In this document: one piece after another, positions 46,078 through 55,899 of the stretch
Numbering within the stretch: position 1 is the stretch's first letter
Layout of the letters: each line of letters begins with the position of its first letter
NCBI RefSeq assembly: GCF_000321225.1
Contig: NW_004451874.1
Location: 135,637 to 199,636 of the forward strand
Reading direction: 5' to 3'
Source: Odobenus rosmarus divergens
Lineage: Eukaryota; Chordata; Mammalia; Carnivora; Odobenidae
DNA: 64,000 nt
Program-made: the position numbers and the translations under genes
The notes under the pieces: generated by a model
The model's database searches: none
The model's input: the letters and a program-made list of their open reading frames with translations, nothing else
What the model was told of the DNA's origin: nothing

Positions 46078-46094
46078 AATAAGCTTGCAAAATA

Positions 46095-46175
46095 GACACT
46101 GTTGTCCCATTTTCAGATGAAGAAACTGAGGCTTAGAGAAGGTGAGTTACTTTAGAGGCCTCATGGATCAGTGAA
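46095..46175 (-). repeat. MIR core, right part, continuing from 45602
   Basis: CCCATTTTCAGATGAAGAAAC, TGAGGCTTAGAGAAGGTGAG is antisense MIR and directly continues the piece at 45540-45602. Confidence 0.85.
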
Positions 46176-46224
46176 TTGCATGCAGGAGTAGTGAAAGATC
46201 ACATACAGGCTGTTTACTGGGGCA

Positions 46225-46345
46225 GATCCACATGTGGACCTCCATTCTGCCAGTCCTGAGACATGTGACTTTGGGCCAGTTACTTATTTTCTCTGACCCT
46301 CTGATTCCTCATCTGAAGAGTGGGGATAATAATTCCTCTCAGGCA
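46225..46345 (+). repeat. MIR fragment
   Basis: GACATGTGACTTTGGGCC, GATTCCTCATCTGAAGAG and TGGGGATAATAATTCC follow sense MIR. Possibly continues to about 46500. Confidence 0.85.
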
Positions 46346-46509
46346 ATAAACTCCAGGCACTTCCAGCTTCTAGTTCCATGACTCTGCTTTCCCACATGTC
46401 AAGTGGACGGGCCACACCTGCTTCACAGAGATGCCATGGAGACCCAATGACATGACGGGTGTGCTGACCCAGAGTGAGTTCTCAAGAGCTGTTGGCAGGA
46501 TGAAATGTC

Positions 46510-47500
46510 AGTTCCTTAGGCTTTGCTGTGTCTTCATTTCTGTCAACTGTTCTCCTGGGGTTTGGGGAGGGGCGTGAGCATTTGTTTGGTGAGTCCTTTG
46601 GGAGGTTCCTGATAATAGCTGCAGATCTCCCCTAGAGGGATAATTAAGACTGAATTCCTGCTACCTTCATGGGTTTATGTCATGTTCCCATTCAAACCTC
46701 CTGGCAACTCTGCTTTTATTACTATCATTGTTAGGGAAGAAGCAACAGAATCCACAAGAAGCTAAAACCACTCACCCAAGGTCATGCAGGGAGTCAGAAG
46801 CAGAGCAGGGTCTCCCCACCTATGAGATGAAGAATCCTCCGTGCATCCCACTATGGAACAGACACCAAAAATACATGCTCCTATTTCTCAGCAATGGAGC
46901 AAAACCTAAGATCTGCATCTGAGCATGTTCCAACATGCAGGAATATAAACAAGACTAATTACAAGCCGGTGCATGAAACCTGGTGAGTGCCAGTTGCTTG
47001 CTGGGCATGGCGGAGGGATGCCTTATGGCTCTGTAGGGTGGCCCGGTGGTGTCTTGGCTGAATCCCCAAAGTCTAGCTGAAGTTCCACAACCCTGTCTCC
47101 CGAAACCGGAGAAACGAGGGGCAGGTTAGCAGTTTTCTGCAGGTTTAAGTATTGCAGGTCCTACCTTGAGAACATCCCTCCAACTAATTTCTTCCACTCA
47201 ACCCCTAGCATTAGCCGAGCGTCAGGGTGATGCTACTCATGTCTTCCTGTTACCTGCCCCAGCCTCCAGCCTCCTCCCAGGGGTGGTCCTCCTGCCCCCG
47301 ACTACTTTCCCCTCATTCATTTCCCACATAGTGGCCACGGGACCTTGCTTGAAAGCAGATGCCCTACTTAAACCGTTTCATGGCTGCAAACCCCTTGATT
47401 GGGCTGATCCAAGGATGCCGATGCCCTGGGCCCCCATGCAGCTGCTTCTAGCCTCCTCTCTTGTACCCCCTGAGCATCTCTGCCCAACTACATCCTTCTT
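46510..47500. other. Intronic sequence with no assignable feature
   Basis: No exon or confident repeat. A short MIR-like core may lie near 46680-46800 (ACCACTCACCCAAGGTCATGC). Confidence 0.45.
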
Positions 47501-47509
47501 CAAGTAACT

Positions 47510-47760
47510 TCATGCCTCTGCTGGCAGACATGCTGACTCTTCTGCTTAGGACCCCCCCCTTTTACCCAGATAACTCTTACTCATTCTCTGTGTCTCAGCC
47601 TGGCACCACCTCCTCCTGAAAGCCCTTCCTGACTGCCCACCCTCCTCTTCAGAATGGGTTAGGTGTCCCCCTCAGGACTTGGACAGCACTCAGTGTCACC
47701 TCCATTTCCATCACACTAGGTGGTCTGCTAACTCCTACTTGAACTGTAGACTTCAGTTGG
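47510..47760 (+). repeat. L2-like fragment
   Basis: TCTGCTTAGGACCCCCCCC, CACCTCCTCCTGAAAGCCC and TTCCTGACTGCCCACCC follow sense L2 upstream of its 3' end. Confidence 0.6.
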
Positions 47761-48359
47761 CTTTTCCAAACTAGGGTCGGGTCTGAGGAAAGGACCCTCT
47801 TCATGTAGTCTGTACTTTCCCTTCAAGCCCTGATTACTTGTGCATTTGTGTAAACGTTTGGCTGATGCCTGTCTCTCCATGCTGGACTGTAAGCTGTGGC
47901 TGTCTGGCTCCACTCACTTTCTGGGTTCACTGGGGAGCTGACAGGACACGGAGACTTGCATGCAGGAGGTTCATCATGGGAACCAGTGTTCTCAAGATCT
48001 GCATGCACAGACCACACTCATAAGGGAGCAAAGGAAGGAGCCCCCGACCCATGAGGAGCCCTGGAGCTGGGGTGGCCCTCCAGGGTTGTTTTGAAGCAAG
48101 GCAAAGGGCCAACTGTTACTCCCTCATTGGCTTTGGGCCACTCCTAGGGAGAGGACAGAACCCTGGGTGAGGTACCTCCGTGCACTAGAAGACAGTTCCC
48201 AGAGAGGGTATTTCTGGACCTGAGACCTGTCTGCTGCCAGTACACCAGTCACTGGATGGGTGAGTACCTCGGTCTTGCAAGGGTGAGCGTCCATAATGCC
48301 ACCATATTCTCCGTATCTGCCCTAGTCCCAGGGACTTAGCAGGAAACCAACACATGCCG

Positions 48360-48512
48360 AATAAATGCCAACATAAAAGCATCCATTTATTTGTCTATCT
48401 CTGCTCCATCCCCAAACTGTGGGACTGTGTCTTCCTTATTTCTCCCCGTGCTCTATGCAGAGCCTAGCTTCTCGTAGGTACTCAATAGAAGTTCATTGAA
48501 TGAATGATGAAA
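48360..48512 (+). repeat. L2 3' end
   Basis: CCAAACTGTGGGACTGTGTC, TGCAGAGCCTAGCTTCTCG and CTCAATAGAAGTTCATTGAA with TGAATGATG follow the L2 3' terminus. Confidence 0.8.
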
Positions 48513-48984
48513 AGAGAAAGACCAAAAGAAATGCTGCAATTTGTTTCATAAGGAAAGATAAATTTACACACAACTTAGCTGTTCCAAGGCTGCATCAAGT
48601 GAGCACACCTGTATGGCCCCATCTCATGAGCCAGGTGTCTTCCAAGTAGAAGATTTAGCAGGTGGGCCGCACCTCCCACAGCAAACCTCTGCCTACCAAC
48701 ATGGCTCCTGGTTGAATGGGCCAGGGAGAGATCTGGCAAGGAGGAGATCAAGTCTCCGTTTAGCAATGTTAGCAGCCAGACCCCCGTCCTCCAAAGAAAA
48801 AGAAGACATGGCGAGAGAAACTGGGGGTATGTAGGGTGGAAAAGAGCAGACTTGAGGAGGACCACAGCTGCCATCTGCAAATATTTGAAGGGATACCATT
48901 TGGAGAAGTATGATTCCCTCCTGCTGTGGAGAATAGATCTAGGGTTTCCATTGGTTGTAGGGAAATAACGTCATTAAAATGTCC

Positions 48985-49120
48985 AACAATACTCTTTCTG
49001 TGGAGATAGACATATTCTATATCATAGAGATGTGGGTTACACATGTGTATCCATTCGTCAGAGCAATTTAGGTAAGACAGGTGCATTTCAATGTGCATAC
49101 ATTTTACAACAACAAAAAGG
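48985..49120 (+). repeat. Old L1 3' end
   Basis: GATGTGGGTTACACATGTG, AAGACAGGTGCATTTCAATG and TACATTTTACAACAACAAAAA follow the 3' end of an old mammalian L1. Confidence 0.7.
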
Positions 49121-49194
49121 CAACGTTAAATCATCATTGTCATCATTATTATCATCCTTAAATGAGGGATGGAGGGGAGCGGAGGTATAAAGGA

Positions 49195-49312
49195 AACAAG
49201 AACATCAAAATGTTAATATTATTTAATCTGGATGGGGTTCATTATGTTATTCTATTTACTTTGCATACATGTGAATATTTTCCTAATAAAAATAGATACA
49301 TGTTCATTGTTA
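49195..49312 (+). repeat. Old L1-type 3' end
   Basis: AAACAAGAACATCAAAATG, GGTTCATTATGTTATTC and AATATTTTCCTAATAAAAAT form another LINE 3' end next to the previous one, also in sense orientation. Confidence 0.6.
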
Positions 49313-49724
49313 AACAAAGATGAATCAAATGGGCTGTGTTGGGTGATAGTGAGCTTCTAGTCACTAGAAGTTTTTACGTAAACACTATGGGCATCCTCGA
49401 ACACCCCCACCCAACAAGAACCTGAGATGTTGGAGCAAATGGCCAAGAGTAGGGCACTGGACCAGAGAGTCTTGGTCAGGACCCCACCCTTTGCCTCCTG
49501 AGGGAGGAGAACAGGCTGAGGGTCTGGAAGAGAGCTAGATTCTTGAGAGCCTGGAACCGGAGCCAGAGACCCTCACTCTGGACAGTGGGAGACGCTGGGG
49601 TGGAGGCAGGACAGGTAGCCCATGTATTTAGGAAGGTTTGTGCACCTGCTGGCAGGCAAGTGGAATGGGGGCGAGGATCCAAGTCAGGGTAAGGACTCAC
49701 GGGTTTGGGAAGTAGTCTGAGTCA

Positions 49725-49905
49725 GCGACAGTGTGAGTTTTGGGGCTCAGATCCGTATGTCTTGCTTAATAGCTGTGTGACCTTACCAAGGCACTCAACT
49801 GCTATGAGCCTCAGTTTTCTCGTCTGAAAAATGGGGATAGGACCCACCTCATAGGATTGTTGTGAGGATTAAGTTAATATAGACAGCTATGCTCATTATG
49901 GTCAC
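49725..49905 (+). repeat. MIR fragment
   Basis: AATAGCTGTGTGACCTTACC, GAGCCTCAGTTTTCTCGTC, TGAAAAATGGGGATAGG and ATTGTTGTGAGGATTAAG follow sense MIR closely. Confidence 0.92.
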
Positions 49906-50500
49906 TACTGTGTGCAAGGGGGAGACGAGCCTAAGTCAAGTGCCAATGGGGAGAAGGAAATAGGACTCGAAGGCCTATCTCAGACACTAGCCACCACTGG
50001 AGCGACACATTTTAGGGATGGCTAATGGGGATGGGGGGTGGGGTGGGTATTTGAATGGGTCAGCCTGGCTTAAAAGACAGGAAAAAAATCTACAAGGACC
50101 CTTCCACTGATAAAATTCCAGGATTCTTGAGGGATCCCAAGCAATTTTCTGGAATAACTACTGGGGCTTTTTGTACCCCGGCTTATTCCCATCTCTTGTA
50201 AAAGTGCACGGCGCTGGAGGGCCGTGGGTCCACCCTGCCAGGACACAGTCTCCCTTTGGCAGCCCACATGGCCCCAGACCACTCAGCTGCAGCTGTGATC
50301 CCCTCCCAGACCCTGACCAGCCCTGACCGAGCCCGGAGTCACACACAGTATACCCCGCAAGGGTAGGAAAGGCATCTTCAGCTCTCTGTCTCGGCTCCTG
50401 GTGCATCATGAGTGTTTAGTAAGTGATGCTGAGTAAACAGGTGCTTGAGCTATGTGTGGGGACGGGCACCTTAGCTGGACCTGCCCAATCTGGGGCTTGA

Positions 50501-50535
50501 GGAGGGCCCATGAGGGCCCTGGAGGGCCCATGAGG
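50501..50535. repeat. 20-bp partial tandem repeat
   Basis: GGAGGGCCCATGAGGGCCCT is followed by a second, partial copy (15 bp). It is palindromic in part (AGGGCCCT). Confidence 0.9.
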
Positions 50536-51049
50536 CTGGGCCCACAGAACCCCAAAAAGCCGACTGGCAGCCACTGTCAGCAGGTGGCGCTCCCGGCAGA
50601 TGGCAGTGGGCTCTTCCTTTCCCTGAGTGACTCAGAGCCAGCATGGCCACCCAACGAACACGCCATATATCAGAAGCCTAATGGCGCGTTTTAGAACATA
50701 AGTGGTAACCACCAAATGGGACCTGGGAAGGGAATTAGAGCTAGATGCACAGCGGGGAGGGAAAAAAATTTGAGAAGAGACTCAGAGGAAATGGGGCCAG
50801 ATGCAATCATCCCGAGACGGGAAAAGGTATCTTCCAAGAACCTAGCCAGGCGAGTTCATTTCATTTAAAATCAGTGCCCTTTATGGAGAGCTGGCCTGGA
50901 TGCTGGGACCCTGGTCCATCAGCACTGCCTGACCTGGCCCTGACCACAGCATTCTGAAATGCTCTGGAGCTCCCCCCAGCCACTTAGTCCGTTTTTCATT
51001 CAATAACGATTTTTGCATACCTACTATGTGGCACGAGGCTATGTACCAT

Positions 51050-51230
51050 CGCATTTAAGCTCACGGGTTCAGACTCAAAATGCCTAGATTCAAATGCTGG
51101 TTCTGCCCCTGACCCAGGGACTGAGTTACCTTCCCCTGCCTCAGTTCTTGCGTGTTATAGCCTCCACCTTATGAAGCTAACATGAGGTTAAATGAGATAA
51201 TACGGGAAACAGGTTTAGGACAGCGGTGAA
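51050..51230 (+). repeat. MIR fragment
   Basis: TAGATTCAAATGCTGGTTC, TGCCTCAGTTCTTGCGTG and AGGTTAAATGAGATAATACG follow sense MIR. L2-like sequence (CATTCAATAACGATTTTTGC) lies just upstream at 50990-51045. Confidence 0.85.
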
Positions 51231-51374
51231 CACACGCCCACCGGAGGATACACTCTAACATTCGAGTAGAGGGAGGGGACAGTGGGCCACGTGTTTCCAG
51301 ATCCCCTGTGTCCAGCTTGGGGATTGCACACAGCAGGCATTCAGGGGATTTGATCTGAACTGAGTGGAGCACCT

Positions 51375-51426
51375 GCACACACACGTATGCATATACACAT
51401 GTATGCACCCATACATGCACACACAA
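51375..51426. repeat. Degenerate CA/TGCA microsatellite
   Basis: ACACACACGTATGCATATAC, ACATGTATGCACCC and ATACATGCACACACAAG form an imperfect alternating purine-pyrimidine tract. Confidence 0.85.
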
Positions 51427-52174
51427 GCCACCTAGAGCCCCCGGCAGAAACCCATTTCCCTGGTAGGTAGGTGAAGTTTTCCAGACCCTTCTCATGGAGA
51501 GGGGGCTATTCCTGGGTCTTGGCTTTATGCAAGCATCTTTGTTCCAGGGCTCTCTCGTTTCTGGCATATGGAGTTTCCCTTTCTTTAGAGCTTGGCGCTG
51601 CGTTAAGTTTTTTTTTAATTGTACTCTGTCCTGCATTTCTGTGTGTGTGTAGCGGAAGATAGGATTGTGTTGGCTCAGTCCATCATGGAGATGGAACTAG
51701 AAATCGTGACTAGAATTTTGATTTCATTTGCTCATGTCCTACCTTGTTCACAAAGTTCTTGAGGTCATTATAATAGAGAGATGAGCAAGATAAGGCTCCT
51801 AGCCTAAAGGACTCTATAGTCCCTTTGGTGGGGGCAGGAGTGTGGGGAGACTCAGAGTGGGGCCAAGTGACCAGCTCCCCCCCGAGGGATCGAAGAGGTT
51901 TTGTGAAGGAGGCAGGATTTGCACTGTGGCTCGGTGGAAGAGGAGGATTTCAGGACACTGAAAGCAGGGAAGGGCGGAGGGAACAGCATGAGTGAGCTAT
52001 GAGCTACAGGGGTGTGCATGGATGCCTAGGTGCTCTGGGAGCAGTGAGCGCACTGGTGGGCTGGCGGGGAGGCTGCTGGGGAGGGAAGTGTGGATGAGAC
52101 AGGAAAGATAGGTCAGGCCAGATTGTGAAGATCCCGATGCTGGGCTAAGGCCAAGCACTGTGTGAGCAGATTAC

Positions 52175-52310
52175 ATAGTTATGTACTTAATGCTCATGGC
52201 GTCTTATGTGTTATGCCCTCTTTAGGGCTGGGAAACAGACTCTAAGAGGTCATAAGACATTCTACCAGAAGACCATTACTATTCCAAACTCAGTGCTTTA
52301 AGCCCTTGAA
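52175..52310 (-). repeat. MIR fragment
   Basis: ACTTAATGCTCATGGCGTC, GGGCTGGGAAACAGACTC and CTCAGTGCTTTAAGCCC follow antisense MIR. Diverged. Confidence 0.6.
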
Positions 52311-52834
52311 TCCTTTGCCAGGATTCCAGCTCGGCTCCACGGACTCTGAGTCAACATGTTCCCCAGAATATGACGCTGTGCATGAGGCAGTTCTGGAAAC
52401 GAGGAGGAAATACAGAGCCTTTATTGATCTTCCTGGTTAGGCACTTGAATGAAGGTGAAGGTGAAGAGCCGCCCCTCGCCTCCAACACTACCAACAGAAA
52501 GAAAGACAGAAAAAAGACAAAGAAACTGAATGGAAGTCCGAAGCAGAAGAGCAGAGAAATATCAGTGCAAGGACTTCTAGAAGGCTCTGGGCTGGGGGAG
52601 GGAGAGGAGGCCAACCAAGGAGTCAAACCCTCTCCAGCCACAATGGAAGAGTCTCAGAACTCTCAGCTCATTTGGCAGAAGAAGGAACGGGGGTGCAGAA
52701 AGAAGAGCCCCCAATTTATGCTTCTGTGCTGGATTGGCCAACAGACTCATTCATTCATGCACCCAACACCCAATCTCCTGTATGCCCAGCTCTGAGTATT
52801 ATGCGTTTGCCAAAGACACAGAAGGAGAGCGAAT

Positions 52835-53010
52835 ATATTTTGAGCACATACTGTGTTAGGTACTAACATGCGATATCTTATTTCTTCAAGCAACTCCATT
52901 TGACTCCATTTTATTTATAAAAAAGCTGAGCTCCCAGATATCCAAGGTAGAGTGGGATTACCACTTAGGTCACTGCAGTACCAAAGTCCGTTCCTTTCCA
53001 GTAGGGCACT
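52835..53010 (-). repeat. MIR fragment
   Basis: TTTTGAGCACATACTGTGTTAG, TTCTTCAAGCAACTCC and CATTTTATTTATAAAAAAGC follow antisense MIR. Confidence 0.75.
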
Positions 53011-53669
53011 CTGCTTTTCTGCTATCATTCCTGCCCTCAAGAGCTTAATGACCAGGATAGTCATATTATTGCCCCAAGGAGGACTCTTTCAAGAGTGAAA
53101 GGTGGGGGCATTCTCAGTAATCACACCAGGACGACAGCATACCCCGACATTGTCCCAACAAACTGGGACACAGGTTCACTCGATACTAAGGGCGAATTAT
53201 TTATATTTGCAAGGGGCCTGCAAGTTTTTCACAGCATGTTTCCACTTCCAGCCATGCCTCATTTATATGTTGAAATGAGAAAGTTCCCCAGATAACTGAA
53301 GTTCATCCTTTAAAATACGATGTTTTAGGAATCTGGATGATTCTGGGTGGTAAACTTTGAAATGCATGGAGCCCAGGCTTTTCTGCCCTAGTAAAGGGCG
53401 CTCCACTGTGTTGTCCTTGGGATATCCTTCCTCTCCCACTCAGCTGGGGAGAGCTCCTGGAGCCCACGGGACTCAGGGCAGAGCCTCAAGAGGGGGGACT
53501 CTAGTGCATTCGCTGCTCCAAGAGAGGGACAGGCACCCACAGTTTCACACTAGGCTTTCTGCTGTCAGCTTCTTTAAAGAGACTCGAAACCAGCATCAGC
53601 TAGGTCGGAGACTTAGGAGAGCAGAGAAATGTTGACACAAAGAACTTTGAGCTCAATGAGTTCAAACTC

Positions 53670-53790
53670 CAGTGTTATAGATGAAGACACTGGGACTCAG
53701 AGAAGGAAGGTGACTTGCCCAAAGTCGTACCACCAGTTAAGACTGGACTCCAGGCTTCCTGATTTCCAGGCCTGAGTTCATCGCACTGAG
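53670..53790 (-). repeat. MIR fragment
   Basis: TATAGATGAAGACACTGGGAC, TCAGAGAAGGAAGGTGAC, TTGCCCAAAGTCGTACC and GGACTCCAGGCTTCC follow antisense MIR. Confidence 0.85.
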
Positions 53791-54199
53791 CCCCGCTGCC
53801 CTCACCCCCGAGCACCCTCTCCTTCCCTCCTCCACTCCACCACAAGACGCCCCCGGCAAGTGTCCCCGACACGCTGCTCTGTCTCACCTTCCCACCTGCT
53901 GTTCTACCTGCTTGGTATGTCCTTTCTGGGGGTGCCCCACCTGGCAAACTCTTTGTCCCTTCAAGAGGGAGTAGAAGCATCCCATCTGGTAGCCTTGCCC
54001 GAAGTACTGTACCTCTCTGGACCTTGTTCGTGGTGTAATTTCATGCTGTGCAGTTTATGTCTGCCTCTTGGTTTGATTCCAGGTTTCCAGAGGACGAAGG
54101 TCTGTTTCTGCTCATCGCGGCATCCCGGCACCCCACACAAGGCCTGGGACAGAGCTAGCTTTCAATCAATGTTATTGCATTAGATTGAAATGCCCTTGG

Positions 54200-54720
54200 G
54201 GGAGGGGGGTTTAAGACAAGAGTGGCTGCCTGGGAAGGCCCCATGTGGACCGTGGTTTAGAACAGGCCTGAAGGGGCGGCGGGGGCGGGGAGAGATGCAC
54301 AGGGGCACTGCAGCCCCAGAGACCGTTCAACCCTGCATCCGCCTGTTGGAGTCAGCCTCTGGAAAAGTACCAGTGAATTAAAGCCCAATAAAAAAGTCAA
54401 TTAAGTCCAAACTCGTTTATGCCTTAAGCTCCCCCAAGCCAGTGAGCCAGAATGCAAGCTGGGCCGATATTTCTCCATTTCCCTCCACGTCTACATTGGT
54501 CTCCAGTGAAGCAGCCGCGACACATTTTATTTCAAGTATAAATGGGGCAGATAGACTGATAGCAAAGTAATGGCTACGGGGCTCTCTGCATCCCATCCAG
54601 GAGACTCATGTCAGCAGGAGTGTTGTCCATGTCCTGATCTTGGGCTCCGGATGGGGCACCGGGATCTGCGTACGCAAGTGTGTTTGCATACATGTTTGGG
54701 GGGTGCCTACATACGTGCAT
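54200..54720. other. Intronic sequence with no assignable feature
   Basis: No exon or confident repeat; an L2-like tail may lie just before it at about 54130-54190. Confidence 0.45.
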
Positions 54721-54736
54721 GTGCACACTGTTCTTT

Positions 54737-54950
54737 TTTTTTTTTTTTAAAGATTTTATTTATTTATTTGAGAGCGAGAGAATGAGAGAGAGAGACAGCA
54801 CGAGAGGGAAGAGGGTTAGAGGGAGAAGCAGACTCTCTGCTGAGCAGGGAGCCCGATGCGGGACTCGATCCCGGGACTCGATCCCGGGACTCCAGGATCA
54901 TGACCTGAGCCGAAGGCAGTCGCTTAACCAACTGAGCCACCCAGGCGCCC
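54737..54950 (-). mobile_element. CAN-SINE with internal duplication
   Basis: T-rich tail, AAAGATTTTATTTATTTATTTG, GA-rich stretch and end GAGCCACCCAGGCGCCCC. A 13-bp duplication CACACTGTTCTTT flanks it (54724-54736 and 54951-54963). The body contains an extra copy of GGGACTCGATCCC (54859-54886), absent from the other SINEs here. Sense with respect to ASIC2. Confidence 0.97.
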
Positions 54951-55009
54951 CACACTGTTCTTTAATACAGAGATAAGTGCAATGTGCACATTTGTGACTT
55001 GATTCATCC

Positions 55010-55150
55010 AGTTATTCTACACATATTTATGGAGCCGACACAGTACTTGCTCCAGGGTTCTGGTGGTGAGAGAGACAGTTCCAGTCTCTACTCCTGTGGG
55101 GGAATACAGTCCAGGGGTCTAGAAGGGGAGACAGACAATAAAATAAGGAG
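55010..55150 (-). repeat. L2 3' region fragment
   Basis: ACACATATTTATGGAGCCGAC, GTTCTGGTGGTGAGAGAGAC and GGGGAGACAGACAATAAAAT follow antisense L2. Confidence 0.75.
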
Positions 55151-55239
55151 TAACAACAAAGTGTATTGAAGATTATATGAATGCAGGTGTGCACATGCAC
55201 CCTCAACTCTCTGAGCTCATGCATGTCTGGAGATTTGTG

Positions 55240-55304
55240 TACGTGTGTGTGTGCGCAGGAAGAAAGTGATGTGTGTGTGTGTGTTGTGGTGGTGGTGGTG
55301 GTTG
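55240..55304. repeat. TG and TGG microsatellite pair
   Basis: (TG)n around 55241-55253, a second (TG)n at 55270-55284 and (TGG)n at 55285-55302 lie in one short region. Confidence 0.9.
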
Positions 55305-55334
55305 CTGCCTTCTCCCTCCGAGCCTGAGTGCAGC
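55305..55334 (+). repeat. 30-bp sequence shared exactly with 41453-41482
   Basis: Directly follows the TGG microsatellite and is identical over 30 bp to the site at 41453. Flanks differ. Confidence 0.95.
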
Positions 55335-55689
55335 TGGCTGACGCAGGTTCTAGAAGACATCCCTTCGAAATGATTGCAGACCAGTGACCGCTAAAGTGAG
55401 GTGATTGTGTGTGTGAGTGGGGAAAAGATGAGAAGAGACAGAAGTGGTCAGGGCAGCCAAATCTGGACAAGGGACCTGATAGCCCAAGAGTGTGCACAAC
55501 CTGTGGCCTCTGGCTTTCCTCTCATTTCCCCTCGAGCACATGTGACCATTACTCACCCATGAGAGCCCTTGGGCGGGGGTGTGTGTGTGGCTGACCTCAT
55601 TGCTGTGGTGGATGGAGAAACTCTGGACTAGGGTGATGGGGGACGTGGCTTCTATTCCCAGTCCTGATGTTAACTATGAAAGCCACCGC

Positions 55690-55860
55690 AAGGGCAGGTC
55701 TGAGGAGTACTGAGTTGGAGTACTGATCTGCCCCTCACTAGCTGTATAACCTTGGGCATGTCTCAGTCTCCCTGAGTTTCAGATTCCTTATCTGTAAAGG
55801 GAGAGTAATGATACTTTCTCCAGCCACCATCACATGATCGCTGGGACAATCCCAGAGTCC
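55690..55860 (+). repeat. MIR fragment
   Basis: TCACTAGCTGTATAACCTTGG, GCATGTCTCAGTCTCC and TTCCTTATCTGTAAAGGGAG follow sense MIR. Confidence 0.88.
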
Positions 55861-55899
55861 TAAAGCATCCATGCAAAAATGGGAGGTAGCTAACACTGG

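Noticed and set aside
52370..52795. Open frame of 141 aa with a Lys/Glu-rich stretch
   Set aside because: The composition looks protein-like, but I recognise no family, there is no good splice or promoter context, and it lies antisense to ASIC2 inside its intron next to MIR remains. A transcript or conservation test would be needed to revive it.
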